From NCBI GenBank assembly GCA_013396915.1, contig VWZL01001367.1, forward strand, positions 682,001-746,000: 64,000 nucleotides of DNA. Reading direction: 5' to 3'. The stretch comes from Stercorarius parasiticus (taxonomy: Eukaryota; Chordata; Aves; Charadriiformes; Stercorariidae). Below are positions 1-12,513 of this stretch, in pieces (the stretch's first letter is position 1; every line of letters begins with the position of its first letter). Position numbers and translations under genes: made by a program. The notes under the pieces are model-generated. The model saw only the letters and a list, made by a program, of their open reading frames with translations. It searched no databases and was not told where the DNA came from.

Positions 1-3000
1 CACGCACATAAATATGCCCTGATTAAAAGCACTAGGACGCCTACCCACGACAACACAATCTGAACTCTCTGTTATTTCGCCTGACCATTCTTCTGGAATC
101 AATTTCTAAATATGGTTACAGCACGATCCCCAACTTTGCTGGGAATTACTATTTCCACATTAATGAAAACATTAATACCCTATAGACGCTCAAACAAACA
201 ACTGGAGATTTTGCAGAAGAAATAAGCTTTTAACTTATGTAGTACTTCTTTCTCTGCACAAGCCACTAACTGAATTACATGTGGATAATTCAAAAATTTC
301 TTATTTGATGGGATATCAAGTATTGTACTAAAAAAATATATTGGCTCGTGCTCAATCTTTATTTGATTTATGTTTAAAAAAGCTATCTGTTTCTCAACTG
401 ATGGCATGCACCTCTGCAGAGTGTTGTGTGCTGCGTGGTAGTGAAGAAAGCCCCACGCGGTCAGGGTGCGGCTCGCAGATCTCCCCAGGCAGGACAATCC
501 TACCTTGCTCTCGAATCTCATCTACGGGCCCAGGACTATTAACACTGATGAATGAAAATTACTCAAGCCTCTATCATAATTTGTACCTATAGGGCAGCCT
601 CATACGGTATGCCATTGCCACAGGCTTTGTGATTAGCTGACAAAGAGGCCTGAAGAATTGCCAGACTTGCTTTGCCAGTGCTTTGCTTGCTGAGCACTTT
701 GTTTTAGCTTCCTTAGCTGTAATGACAAGCTTCTGATGAGCAGGTTGCTATTGCCTAATTCATTTTAGTTTACTTAGCTTTGTATGATTGTGTATAGTAA
801 TAGACACATTGTTAATAATTTTTCATACAGATAAGAATAATAAGGAGTTGTCGTCTGTCCAGTGAACTATCTCAGAGACAAAAATAACACTGCAGCATTA
901 AGAAGCTCAGGCCTGTGGTGAAGGCAGAAGCCTGAGAGATGCAGTAGTCGAAGGCCGAGATCTGCAGCTGTGAACGGCCCAGCAGTGGTCAGTTACTGGT
1001 AACAATGCCTGCTCCGGAGCTGAACAAAACCAGTTTTAGGGGTAAGAGAAAGGACACGGAACAACTGCTGAGCATATTCAAAATGTATCATACATGTAGT
1101 AAAACCAGGTAGAACGTGGAGCTGCAGCCCACTGAAGAGCGAGGTATAGTCTGTTACGAAAAACACAGAACTGACCAAACCTTTGGAGAGGAGAGTAAAC
1201 ATCAGCATGATTCTGCCAGCAAAGAGCAGGGAAAAACCTCCATCAGTAACATGTCATTCCCCGCAGGGCCCCTGCAGGCTGCTGACAACGCACTGCGATC
1301 CCCAGGTGGCCTCTCGACCTGGAAAAGCAGCAGAAGGTTGAGCATAACACCAAAAAGCAAAAAGGTTAGATAATTCATTTTATTTTTTTCCTTCTCACTT
1401 TTAAATGTAACTAAATTATATAATTAACATAATGCTGTGTCTGGTAGTGTATTTGTAACTGAACTAGTAATCACTGTTGTATTTTGATCATACTCTTAAT
1501 TAAACTAACAATAATTTCTTGGCTTCCTATACCTGATGCATTCCGCCTTTTGCCCAAAACAAGTCTTTGAGCCCAGGAATACATAGATGTGGAGAGGATA
1601 TTTGTCCTGTTCTGTTTTCATGAACTAAATTTCAATATGCTGCATACAAATAACTCCATATGTTCCCAGAATCCATTTGGAAATCACTGCTTCCTCAGAG
1701 TGCTCGTTATGGCCAGAGAAGCTGTTTCCTACAGGCATCCTAGCCAGGCAGTGGTTAATCAGTTCCCCGATGCCTCTCAAAATACCACCCCTATCTCCAG
1801 TAGACAAGCAAAACTATAGCAAAGCTAGGTCTGATTTTCCCAAATCTAGGGATATGACCAAGGAATTAAGACTTCTAAAGTTTTGTTTTGCTTTTCATTG
1901 AAAAGCTCACATCTTTAAACATAACTTTTGCTTTCTTCCCTCATGAAAAATGTGCATTATTTCTAGTACCAAGCAGTTACCAAAAGCGGTGGTAAGTATT
2001 CCTGCCCAGCACACCGTTATCAGCCCCCCATGGCCTCAGACTGAAGGCTGCAGACCACCTGTGTTTTCCACAGGGATGATTTCGAGAAGGTTTGGTGCTG
2101 CTAAGAAATCAGACCAAATTAACTTGTACTGTCATTGTGTTTACCCAGAAGAAGAATTGAGCTATGGGCCCTGCACTGTGAATGGGAATGGCATACACAT
2201 TAAAAGTCAGCTTTGGGAATTCCTTTTCTATTATTACCATGAACGTAATATCTCCACATCTCTCTTCTGACAATATTGTCAGTAATAGTTTGTCTAGCTA
2301 TAATTCCCCCTTTGGGAGCCAAGTACACAAAGACGACAGCTTTACAATTTAATTAAAGGCAACAATGGAGAAAATATAATAATAAAGTGAGTTTAAGATT
2401 TCGTGAGAGTCAAGATACAAAGGCAGAGATTGTCGAGCATCTCATCGATAAAGCACTGAAACCATTTTACATTTTACTAATTACTCTAGAATAGCAGTCC
2501 CAGAGGTTCACGCTGAAATGTTGAAGGTCTCAGCTTGTAGGCCATGGTGGGTATCTTTACAGTTTCATACTGTCTATATGGATTTAGAGGGAAAGGAGAC
2601 AAACATAATGTCTTTACACCTAAGAAGAGCATGAGATGTATCCTATTGGTAGATAAGCATTAGTGATATGATCAGAATCTAACTGTCTGAGAAATCTTTT
2701 GACAACATCTGTCTGCTGAAAGTTTCTGAATTTTGGCTGCAATGCCAACCAGCAGACAAGTTTTTTGGCAATGAGGAAAGCTGTTTTATCTTTAATGTAT
2801 ATATTGTTTCTGTTTAACTACAACTGAGACCCATGAGGCTATGCATACTGTCCCTCTAAAAATGACTCAGGAAACCATTTCTCTGAGACAGGTCCGATTT
2901 CTAAGTGGAAGGCTTGGCAACGATTCACAAATAGGATAAACAAGACAGGCTTAAAGTACAATTTAGGCTAGGGCATTTTACAGGGGAAGGTAGCTTAGTT

Positions 3001-3420
3001 CTGAGATGCAGTTATCAACAGTAAAGTTATTTTAAAGAAAACAAATGAGGACAGGCTAGAGGAGGAGGCTATACCATGGGCATTCTCAAAGGTAAGCAGG
3101 CAAAGGCAAGCGTTCACTTCCCATACAGTTACCCTTCCTGGATCATTCTCCATGCAGGTACATAGCCTTCAAACAGCTTGTTTCAATGTCTTGAGAACTC
3201 TATCACAATAAACTTATTTCTCTTTAAAGAGTTGGCTGATTTTCGGTTATTACTCTTCTGTCTCCTGATCACCTCTTGCGATCTTTGGGCCAAATCTTCG
3301 TATCAGTCTGCCGGTCTTGGAGATAGAAACAAACCCCACAAAAAAACCTCCCCACTTTTTCCTTTCAGAGGGAAGACATTTAGAGTCTCCTTTCATGTTG
3401 GATGATCTCACGAAGAAGTT
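1..3420. other. Unique AT-rich non-coding DNA
   Basis: No gene, RNA gene or transposon was recognised here. The open frames are all about 110 codons or shorter, overlap on opposite strands (for example 1589-1819 plus against 1625-1807 minus), start at arbitrary methionines and show no domain. Base composition is AT-rich as in the rest of the window. The segment is best treated as intergenic or intronic. Confidence 0.6.
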
Positions 3421-3878
3421 TTTTCTAGCTCTTCCTGTCAGGTGAGGGAGGACTCAGAGTGGGTGCCTTCCACCTTCTGTGACTAAGAACCAGTTCCCTG
3501 GGCTGCTGGAGGCTTGTCACGCCCTACACTGTTTACCAGATGCCTTTGTGAAAGGGCTCTCTAACACATTAACTGTCATTGCTGAACCATGTGGCGCTGC
3601 AGGGTAGGTGGCCAATAGGACACAGGACTTCACAAAATTCTTTGAGTGGGGAACACAAAGATTTGTAGAAGCAGGTGCATCACAAACCCATACAGCATGG
3701 CTAAACCTGATAGAGTGGACGTGGAGGCACACGTGCATGGGATTTTCAGGGCTAAAACTTGGAGGGAGGAGATCTGTTTCAAGAACTAGCATTTCCACAA
3801 GAGTGACGTTTTACACTGTAAATAGTACGAATATGAACAGAGGGCCCATATTTCCTTGCCTTTTATTTCTCACTACAG

Positions 3879-4082
3879 GCTGTTACACCTTCTGTGTATA
3901 AGACACACTACCACACCAAAAAGCTCATCGGACCTTACCTTCAGCTCTACCACTGTGCCATTGATCATGGTGATAGCAGCATCAGAGGAAAGCAGCTTCA
4001 GGATACAAACTGTGCTTTAATTTCTGTTTGTTTATCTTTTTTAATCTGTGGAAAACGTCTGCCTGCAATTCGAGCAAAGACG
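3879..4082 (+). other. Candidate exon-like segment (strand ambiguous, unidentified)
   Basis: The plus strand has a strong acceptor-like stretch, a pyrimidine-rich run ending in CACTACAG at 3878. It is followed by exactly 68 sense codons, beginning Ala-Val-Thr-Pro-Ser, up to ACG|GTAATT at 4082/4083, so a phase 0-0 exon of 204 bp is possible. The donor is only partly consensus. A competing reading exists on the minus strand: 26 open codons from 4016 down to 3939, ending in AAITMINGTVVELK and followed by AAG|GTAAGG, a near-perfect donor, but without a pyrimidine-rich acceptor. A third plus frame is also open over part of the segment. I do not recognise either peptide as a known family. It could be a coding exon, an lncRNA exon or coincidence; openness in several frames argues for caution. 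Confidence 0.2.
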
Positions 4083-4094
4083 GTAATTAATTAA

Positions 4095-7000
4095 AAATTA
4101 TACAAATATGTATGATTAAAATGAATATTTGCCAAATCCCGTATTTTTCACACACCTGTTCTTTCCCAGCTATGAGATGCAGCAGTTGGCAGCAAAAGCA
4201 AGGAGAGAGAGGAAAAAAGTCCTCCCGTGTAATAGAAAGAATGTCCATTAGCTAAATGGAAAAAAACAAGATGACAAAAGGGAAATAAGAGACTAGAAAG
4301 TTCAAGAATCCAAATTAGTGTTAACAGTTCAATTTATCTTGCATAATATTACAGTAATTGGATTTTGTCTATCATACTGCTGTTGTGACACACTTGGATT
4401 GCTCTCTTTGTTCCTGACAGTTTCCCACAGAGACCACTGTTAGATGGAGATCACTTTTCCAAACTCCAGCATCTCTATTTTCCTTGCTACCACAGCTGAA
4501 ACGCATGTGGCGGGCTGCACTTACAACAACACTCAGAAATCTTGCATACCTGTGTGACCTGGATTGCAGCTCTTCACTACAGCTACTCTATGTGTACAAG
4601 ATGAAAAAGTTCTCATATATTAATACTTTAAGACTAACTTAATGTGGCTATTAAGAGTGTCAATGCATGTGTCTTTTCTTGGTGGTTTAGTCATCAGCAG
4701 TGAAAGGTAGAGGAGTAATTTTCATCAGCCACAGAAGACTGAATATAGGTCATGGTGAGTTCAAAGACAAATAATTTAAGAATCAGAGCCTCGGTGGAAT
4801 GCATCAGAAGTAATGCCAAGTAAATCACTGTGTCAGTATGACTGATTAAATATTAGCAAAGAATGTGAATTGATCCTTAAAGAGAAAAAAAATAAGCTTT
4901 GTATTTTATTATGCTATAATTATTTTTTTCTGCCATGCTACCATTACATTTTCCATTTTATTGTTTTGACCTATGATAAAACTATAATGTTTGCCTCAAT
5001 AAGGTTAAGCAAGTTTTAATTTAAAATCCATAAAGGTGAATCTCAAGTAGAAACAATGCATAGTTAGCCAACATTGTATAATACTAATTCAAAACACTGC
5101 AGTCTTTTCATCTAACTCTAACAGAATAAATCCTGTAACCCATCCTAAATCTCAAAAATAAGCACGGAATTTCATGTGATTAATGTTCAAGCAAAATTGT
5201 CGTATTTCAAGTGTAACAAGAAAATCTCCAATCTCATTGTCTCAATATTGAAGATCAGTTAAAAAAAAATAAGGATCTGTGCTGAAAATAGCCACTAGGA
5301 AATGTTGATACAGAATAAAAAAAACCCAAACAAACCAACCTCCCTTAACACAGAGAATGCATAAAAACGCAGTTGATATTTCTCTGGTTTTGTATATTTT
5401 TCAAAATTCTAAGACGTCCCTTCTAAGCATTGAAGTTACCAATTTAAATGTTAAACATACTGGGTTTTATTAGAAATGTCATCTTGTGACAGCATGGGAT
5501 AAAAGAAAACAGTCCAAGTTATAACCAAAATAACAGCACTAGTCACCACAGAAACTGGTTAAAGGGAAAAATACAATGACAAATATTTAAAAAGCTTTTC
5601 AGCATTTGCTCTATCTGCAAAATAAGATTTTTCTAAACACTGCATGTTCATGTAAGAGAATGTACAGAACTTCCGTATTTTCAGAGTTTTAAAGGTGTAT
5701 TGTAGAGGGTTAGGGTCAAAAGCCCAGACTTGCAGTTAATTTGGGGACCAAATGGGGCCAAAGATGCTCTCCTCTGAGCAATATTTGGTCTTGGGAAGAG
5801 CAGGCACGTCTTACCTAAAACTCAGTCTGTGGTTTGACCTAGGACAGCGAGCAAAGCCAGGGCCAGTGCTACCGTGGGTCTCTAAAGAGTGTCCCACAGG
5901 AGCAACAGTCCAATACTGGAGTTGTCTGAGGAATGTTTCACAAGAGCTGTTTCAGCTTTTGTGGGGCAGAAAGCACAGCACAGTGGTGTAGGGGCACAGG
6001 AGGCCACCTGATGGACCAGTCTGGGAAGACCATGGGCATTATGGGGAAATGAGAAAGAAAGTGCCTGTGTACTTCACTCCTCCCTTCTAACTGAGAGCAG
6101 ATGGAGAGAAGGAAAAAGAGGAAAGGAGAAAAGTGAGACAGCAGTGGACAAGCTTTGTTAGCTAGAAATATTTTATATTTCAGATTCTCCAGGATAAGGA
6201 CTGCTTCTTACCATGTATGTACAGTAGCCATCCAGTATTGACTTGTTTAGACCAATGACTCTATGCCAGGATACAACAAATATTATTTCAAAAGCAGCAG
6301 CAGAAAAAGGAAGGCAACACAACTGCACAGTATCCAAGTCTATGAATAATATTCCAGGAATTAAGTCAACACACTTCAGATATGGTAGGAAGGTCCATGC
6401 TGAAAAACATTGCAGAAGAGAGGGCAAGAATAAGAACAAGAATTGTGGAGCTCAGACAAAAAATAAATAAATTTGCAAATGAAGAATGGGATGAATGGAT
6501 ATGTCAGTACAAATGAAAGGATGTGTCTGCACCACTAGGGAGCAGAGTGGTCTGCGTTGCTGCTGCTATACCGGAGTTGAAGGAAGGGAGAGACGAAAAA
6601 CAGAGAGTAGTAGACAAAGATAGGACTGATATCACTAAGGTAAAGAGGAACAGCAGTTCCAGAGGAGATGCATGGGAAACAGTCAGGCAATTATTATATT
6701 CATTTAGAGTAGAATGCTTTTCTTCATTCGTGCAGAATTGATCATAGTAAAAATTCCTGCTTTTTTCTTGAAAGAAGAGACAGGTGGCCGTTTATAAATT
6801 ATGATCTGTCCACTGTAAACAAATTGCTTTTTCGTATACTAATATCTTCATTACTTAGCTATGCAAATAAGTCAGAGGGGATATTACTAGAAAACAACCT
6901 TCAGTGAATTTCTATAGCTTAGGAATTAAGATATTTAGACAGACTCCTCCTGCAAAAGAGATGTTTAGAGATCCAGAAATAATAAGCTCATCGGCTACAG

Positions 7001-9420
7001 AAAGGAGCCACTTTACTGTCCAGGTAAACATGGGCTCCTTTTGTTCAGCAGCACTGGAGCTGGTAAAGGCATCAAAATTCCTCTCACTCTTTGGACACCT
7101 CATGAGATTTCTCCAGCCTCAGGGCTGCAGAAACTAAGTCTCTGCTTGGAGGTGGTGGTGCAGTGGTGCACATTAAAAGCATGAGCTGAACAATAAGAGA
7201 TCTGGAAAGCTTACCTAAACTGCTCATAAAACTATTCTGTAACTCCCATATCTCTATTAACGGTCTATTTACATGGGCTGATCTGATTGGTTACAGCAAG
7301 TCAAATGCCCTCTGGACGTTGATCAATATGTCCAAGTTGAACCATTAACCTGAGCTATTTGGGCAATACCTTGACAAACTAAACTTCTACAGTCTAATAT
7401 AAAATACAGTGTTATAGTATTATTTAGACTCACAAATTTCATTAAAACTTTACTCAATATCTCCCTACATCCTCAATTTGAACACATGAAAAGGCAAAGT
7501 TACTGCAGTACTAGATTTTATATTTTCCCACGATTGTACAACATGTCATTCGTTATCTGTGAGACAGATTTTTGTGAAATTTAAAATCAGATATAAAATC
7601 AAATTTGACTTTAATGCAAATTCTGTTTACCTCAGCACGTGGTACTTAAAAGAATGGTTCTAATATGTACTGAGGTACGTCTAAAGAAACATTTTTCACA
7701 TCTTGCTGACTTAGATCACATACAAAGGCTATGTAGTCCTTGAAATGCTTCTATTATACATAAATAAATCATATAAATATAACACTAACCTTGGAATGAT
7801 ATAACATTCTAGTATAATCTTTTTTCAGCATTCAAATAAAAGATATATTTAGTTTTGATATTTGCATAGTGATTATTTCACCTTGGATAACTACAAGATC
7901 TCAGCTCTAGGTTTAATTGTACATGTTAGTCCTCTAGATCTCATAAATGGTATGCAGATATCCTTTTTATAATCTAATATTTATTTTTCCCCGTGCTGTG
8001 CTTAATCTCTGCTTCATGTTTTTCTTATAGCTTTCCTTTAAAACATAGCAGCTCTCGATAGCTTTGTATCCTGGCAAAAGAAAAAAAAGAGTATACAAAG
8101 GAATATTTTTATCTAACCATAAAAAGATGCCAGAAACCCAACAGGGACCAAACACCATGTTGGAACAAAAATAGTCCAGAGATACACTTTCAAAGTTGAG
8201 CACCTGCTGTAAAATAACCATCTGTGTTTAACTGTAATTTAATTATAGGTTCATTCCTTTTGTGTACACTAGAAGGATCTCATAGGTCTTCCCCAGTTGG
8301 TCTGCAATCAACTTCTGGCATTTTGCAAAAGCAACAGACATGTTCTCTTAATAACACCTGCTTACTTGTTTCATTCCTGTTTCAGTAAAGGTCTTCTGGG
8401 ATTTTACAATGGTGTTGAGAAGCAAAAGAAAAATTATTATTAAATTTGAAATAAACCCCCAGCATTAATTAATCACCTGCCCTAGGAAGCCAATATTATT
8501 GGTTATCAGATATGCCATTTCCCTTTTCACAAAAGTAACCTAAGAATTGCAGAGCTAAAGGATTTTTTATTGTTATTTTTGAAGACGAAAGAAAATCGGT
8601 ACTCTCCAAAGATCTTCAAGCTACCATGGCAATCTATATTAATTGAAAACTGTAGTGTTCTGCACAATATCTCAAAGCAAAATAAAGTGCATAGACATTA
8701 ATACTTGCTGAAACTAGACTTGCTGCCTACTAGAGCTTTATTGGAATTACAACAGAATAAAGACAACGCAGCAAGCTCTCATGGGGAGAAGGATCTAGTC
8801 AGAGACCCCAAATTTAATCTTAGTGTGGACACTGTTTGACTGTGACCAAGTCATTAAGCCAAATTATTCAAATGCCCAAAGTTAGCCACCTAACACAAGC
8901 TTGATTTCAGAAGAAATTTTTTAAAGGCTATTGAATTTATTATTTTAAATAATTAATTAGAAGATAAAGGATTAAAATGTCTTACGTTTTCAGTGTATCC
9001 TTATATATTCCTTAAAATGCAAAGAAATTGTTACATTCTGAACATTAAGTCCTATGGATGAAATTTAGCAGCAAGCAGTGCTGAAGACCTTTGGGAGTCT
9101 TGTAATACAAAGTCTAATAATAGAAAGTAGTAACTTCAAGGATAAGTAGAATTACGCCCAAATTCACCATTGACTCCTAGTCAGCCTAGACACCATCATA
9201 AAATATATATTTAAAGAAGCTTCCTTTAATGTTCAACCACTGCCTGCCCCATTACCAAGCATTACATAGATAGGAATAATGGCAAAGATACATTTTCTGT
9301 GAACAGTAGCTGACAGAAATATCAGCATTAGCATAATACAGAAAGCTTCATAAAATGGTAGCTGTTAAAAACCAGTACTTTTCCCCCCCCACTTTGCCAA
9401 AGTGAAAGAGGTATTCTATA
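4095..9420. other. Unique AT-rich non-coding DNA
   Basis: Nothing recognisable beyond low-complexity A or T runs and short chance frames (at most about 90 codons). A perfect 13-bp palindrome made of two facing CCAAT pentamers lies at 8490-8502. No TE end, splice-delimited frame or CpG island was seen. Confidence 0.55.
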
Positions 9421-9779
9421 AACTCAGGGACAATGCACAAGCAAAAGTGAAGCTAGACTGGGAATGTCACTTTTGTAATTTTTGTGTTTATTTATTATGT
9501 GATGTGTCATTAAGCCTCCTGGTGCAAGGTGGTGACTGATTGCCTTTGCATCACTTGGGTTTTTTCTGGTTTGTTTTTTTTTTTCTTCTTCTCTTATTAA
9601 CATGTCTTTATCTTGACCCACCAGAGCTTTTGTGGTTTTACCTTGCAGTTGTCCAAGTGATTGCCATCTCAGTGCAATGAAGCACTTTCCTATACGCTTT
9701 CTGGAATAGGAGTATTTTGAAGAGAAACCTAAAAGAAGAGAGAACGCTGTCTTGGCAAAATACATTAAGAACTGGTTAG

Positions 9780-9950
9780 CCATATGGAGCAGCATCTAAG
9801 ATGAGCCTACAGCAAGCGCAGGAGGACACTGCACAAAGACAAAAGGAACAAGAGTACAACTTGCAAAAGCTCAAAAAGAAGTTACAGAGAGATAAAAACA
9901 GCAGCTCTAAAGCAGATGAAGAGCAGATAGAGGGACAGCAGCATTCTCAT
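9780..9950 (+). other. Charged, coiled-coil-like open frame (unidentified)
   Basis: After an in-frame TAG at 9777-9779 the frame is open through about 9986, with a methionine at 9801. The first ~50 residues are rich in Gln, Lys and Glu (for example LQKLKKKLQRDKN) and look like a coiled coil; the tail becomes hydrophobic and Cys/Phe-rich, which is more like chance translation. The purine-rich DNA alone could produce this composition. There is no clear pyrimidine-rich acceptor and no good donor at the end of the charged part. I do not recognise the peptide. It could be a decayed retrocopy fragment or simply a purine-rich stretch. Confidence 0.12.
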
Positions 9951-9989
9951 CTCTTTTGTGTGTGTTTTTTAGGCATCTCTGTCTAAAGA

Positions 9990-10740
9990 GAGCAAAGGAA
10001 ACACTTCGATTAACATGACTGACAGACTGTGGCCTGGGCACGTGCCTTTCAATTAATTTTCTCTGAATAAAGAGGCTCACTTGCAACTGCATTGCGGTTC
10101 CAAAGCTTCCTTCCTGTTCTGTGACTCTGTACACATCCACACCACAGATTAGGACAAATTCTTACATACAGGACAGAAACTTTCAAAGCAGAAAAAAAAA
10201 GAAAAGGAAATAATTTCAAATGTGCAAGATGTGACCCCACCCATAGGGAGGATGGGTCTGGTCCCTCCTGTGGAGAATCAGAAATTTTATTGATTTGAGT
10301 CACTCACACTCTGCAAATACTGAGAAGGGAAGGACTCTCTAGAGAGCGGTGGTGAATGGCATCCAGCTTCAAGGGCTGCCTTGTCCCCTAGCCAGTTCTG
10401 TTACTGGTTTGTAGGACTGCGAGAATGAAAGAACTGAAGTTCTAGAAATGGTTGCTGTTTGCATGATCAGGGTCAAGGAATAAAGCAAGCTCAGGGGGTG
10501 GAAGGAGAAAGAAAACACCGAGGAGAGGTAGATATGGATGCAGTGACTGGGCTCACACAGGGAGGAGTAATGTAGTAAGGGAAGGAAGGATTTGGCTCTT
10601 GGCCATCTGAAATGGCTAATCCTTGCACAGGCTCTAATTTAACAACTCTAATTTAACAGTTGGAGCCAGTCTGTACTTAACCTTCTAAGAAGTTGTTAGA
10701 TTGCTATTCAAAATATACTAAACTGAAGCCAAAACCCCAC
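9990..10740. other. Non-coding DNA, no feature recognised
   Basis: Unique sequence with short opposing chance frames only. A purine-rich stretch lies at about 10480-10600. No repeat family was recognised. Confidence 0.5.
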
Positions 10741-10746
10741 TGACTA

Positions 10747-10870
10747 AGGACATGAAAAACAGGACATGAAAAGGATCTCCTGGATCATCAAGTCCATCCC
10801 CATGCTATCACAGGCAACTGCCTTTATCACTGCAATAAAGAGCCATTCCATTTTTGCTGCATGTGTTAAT
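10747..10870 (-). mobile_element. Decayed CR1-like LINE 3' fragment
   Basis: The stretch GATCTCCTGGATCATCAAG at about 10774-10792, read on the minus strand, gives the CTTGATGATC core typical of the CR1 3' region (compare the TCGATGATCTCAAAGG core of the clear CR1 at 15.97 kb). A two-copy 14-bp tandem repeat, AGGACATGAAAA at 10747-10758 and 10761-10772, lies where CR1 elements carry their short 3' tail repeats. Upstream similarity fades, so the far boundary is approximate. An unrelated repeat with a chance match is possible. Confidence 0.45.
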
Positions 10871-12122
10871 ACCACATACAGCAATCCTAGCAAGCAGAAT
10901 TACACGGAGGAAAAGGCCGGACATCCAGAAATGCCAAGGGATGTGTCAGATTAGACATTTTACAGGTCGGGACATGGGTAAAGTATATGTGACAGACTTG
11001 CTGGCTGCTCATGACACCTCTGGCATTTACTGCTTTCTGCAAGACTATAAGCTCTCAGGGGACCATTAGAATAAACAGAAATTCTTGTTCTGAAAGAACC
11101 TTGAAGACGCAGAGGGGGAGTCTGAAGAATTTTTTACATTTAACCACACTTTCCACTCCCTCAACCCCCTGATTATCTGACACCATAATTCAGGGGGATT
11201 TATTTGATTTTTCCTCATTGTCCTCCTAATACGTATAGGCCAAACGCGGACCATAGCAAAGAATGTGAATATAACTGAATTTTCCAGCAATTACAGAAGG
11301 TTAATGTTCACAGTTCCATGCTTCATTTATTTCTTCCACTATGCAGTTAATCCTACGCTTTACTGGAAGATCTCTGTGGCAAGGTCTGCCTTTCACATTT
11401 CCATATTTGGCAAATAAAGTGCTACTAAAAAAGAATTTTTTAAAGCAGTCCTATCTCTTGTTCTGGTAACAAAGCCTTCAGTATTATACAAAAGCAAGGA
11501 ACTGGTAAGAGAAAAAGAAATGATGCCATTACTCAGATAAGTAATAAGCACACCACCAAAAGCCTGCTAGAGAATCTGAGCTCATGAAAGATATGCTGGT
11601 ACAATACACACAATCAATACTGGGGTGCCACCTACCAAAGATTTGGAAGTTGTAGAAAAGATGAAGAAAGTAATGAGACCCATCACACTTAAATCAAGTG
11701 AGCAAGGTTCTCCCATGGCATACTCAAAGATTACTAAAAAATCTCACTTTGTCCATTTCTTTCTCCATAACATACACACACACAAATATAACCAATTAAA
11801 GAAAGTAAGTTAACACTACCTGTATTTTTAAGAGGACAGCATTAACCAAAAAAAAAAAAAAGTCAAAAAACCAGAGTGAAATGAAATTCAGAGGTTGTTC
11901 GAATAAAGACCAGAGAAAACTGAAGAGAATGAGAACCCAGGACAATTTCTCTAACAAATGTCCTTCTGTATCAGCTGAATTGTTTCTGCATGGTTTAGGA
12001 AAAGTAAGTGTATTACTATCGATACATTTCCCCTATTTTAGATTGCCTTTCTCTGCTCAGAAGAAAGGAAATGTCTCCTTTAATGTTTGATAGAGAAAAG
12101 TAGATAGACAGTAAGAAACCAC
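10871..12122. other. Non-coding DNA between CR1-like remnant and LTR
   Basis: Unique sequence with a short CA-rich run at about 11768-11784 and a 14-base poly(A) run at about 11848-11861. No gene recognised. The last bases (ACACC, 12123-12127) are the left target duplication of the adjoining LTR. Confidence 0.5.
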
Positions 12123-12127
12123 ACACC
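12123..12127. repeat. Left target-site duplication of the solo LTR
   Basis: ACACC immediately before the TG of the LTR. It is matched exactly by ACACC at 12863-12867 immediately after the terminal CA, which fixes both LTR boundaries. Confidence 0.88.
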
Positions 12128-12330
12128 TGTCATGGTTTTGGCCAAATTGGCCAATGGCTGGCAACAGATGCTCTCCCCTCACCTCTCGCACATGGAGAGG
12201 AGGAGGAAAGGTAAAGAGACTTAAAAGTTTAGAAGAAACTGAACTACTTTAATGAATATATTAATGATAAAATAAATAGGAAATAATAATATAGATACAG
12301 TATATACAAAACCATATTAAGCTCCCAGGA

Positions 12331-12338
12331 TGACGTCA
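12331..12338. promoter_or_regulatory. Perfect CRE palindrome inside the LTR
   Basis: TGACGTCA, the full CREB/ATF consensus, lies within the LTR about 170 bp downstream of its TATA box in the minus sense. The motif is seen directly; binding is inference. Confidence 0.4.
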
Positions 12339-12504
12339 CCAGCAGGCACTGGAGAAGTCCCAGGCTGGACTCAGCGATGGGTGGGAACTGGATTCCACAG
12401 CTGGAGTCAGGAACACATGGATCGGGATCAAAGGCAGATGAACAGACAGGGTCCTCCTCAGATGTCAGCCATTGAAGAAAAGAGGCTGACCCTTTGATCC
12501 CTCA

Positions 12505-12513
12505 GCTTTTATA
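12505..12513 (-). promoter_or_regulatory. TATA box of the LTR promoter
   Basis: The minus strand reads TATAAAAGC. It is embedded between CTCAG (12501-12505) and CTGAG (12514-12518), and followed by the transcription direction that leads to an ATTAAA signal about 255 bp downstream. Position and orientation fit a U3/R promoter. Whether it is active today cannot be told. Confidence 0.6.
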
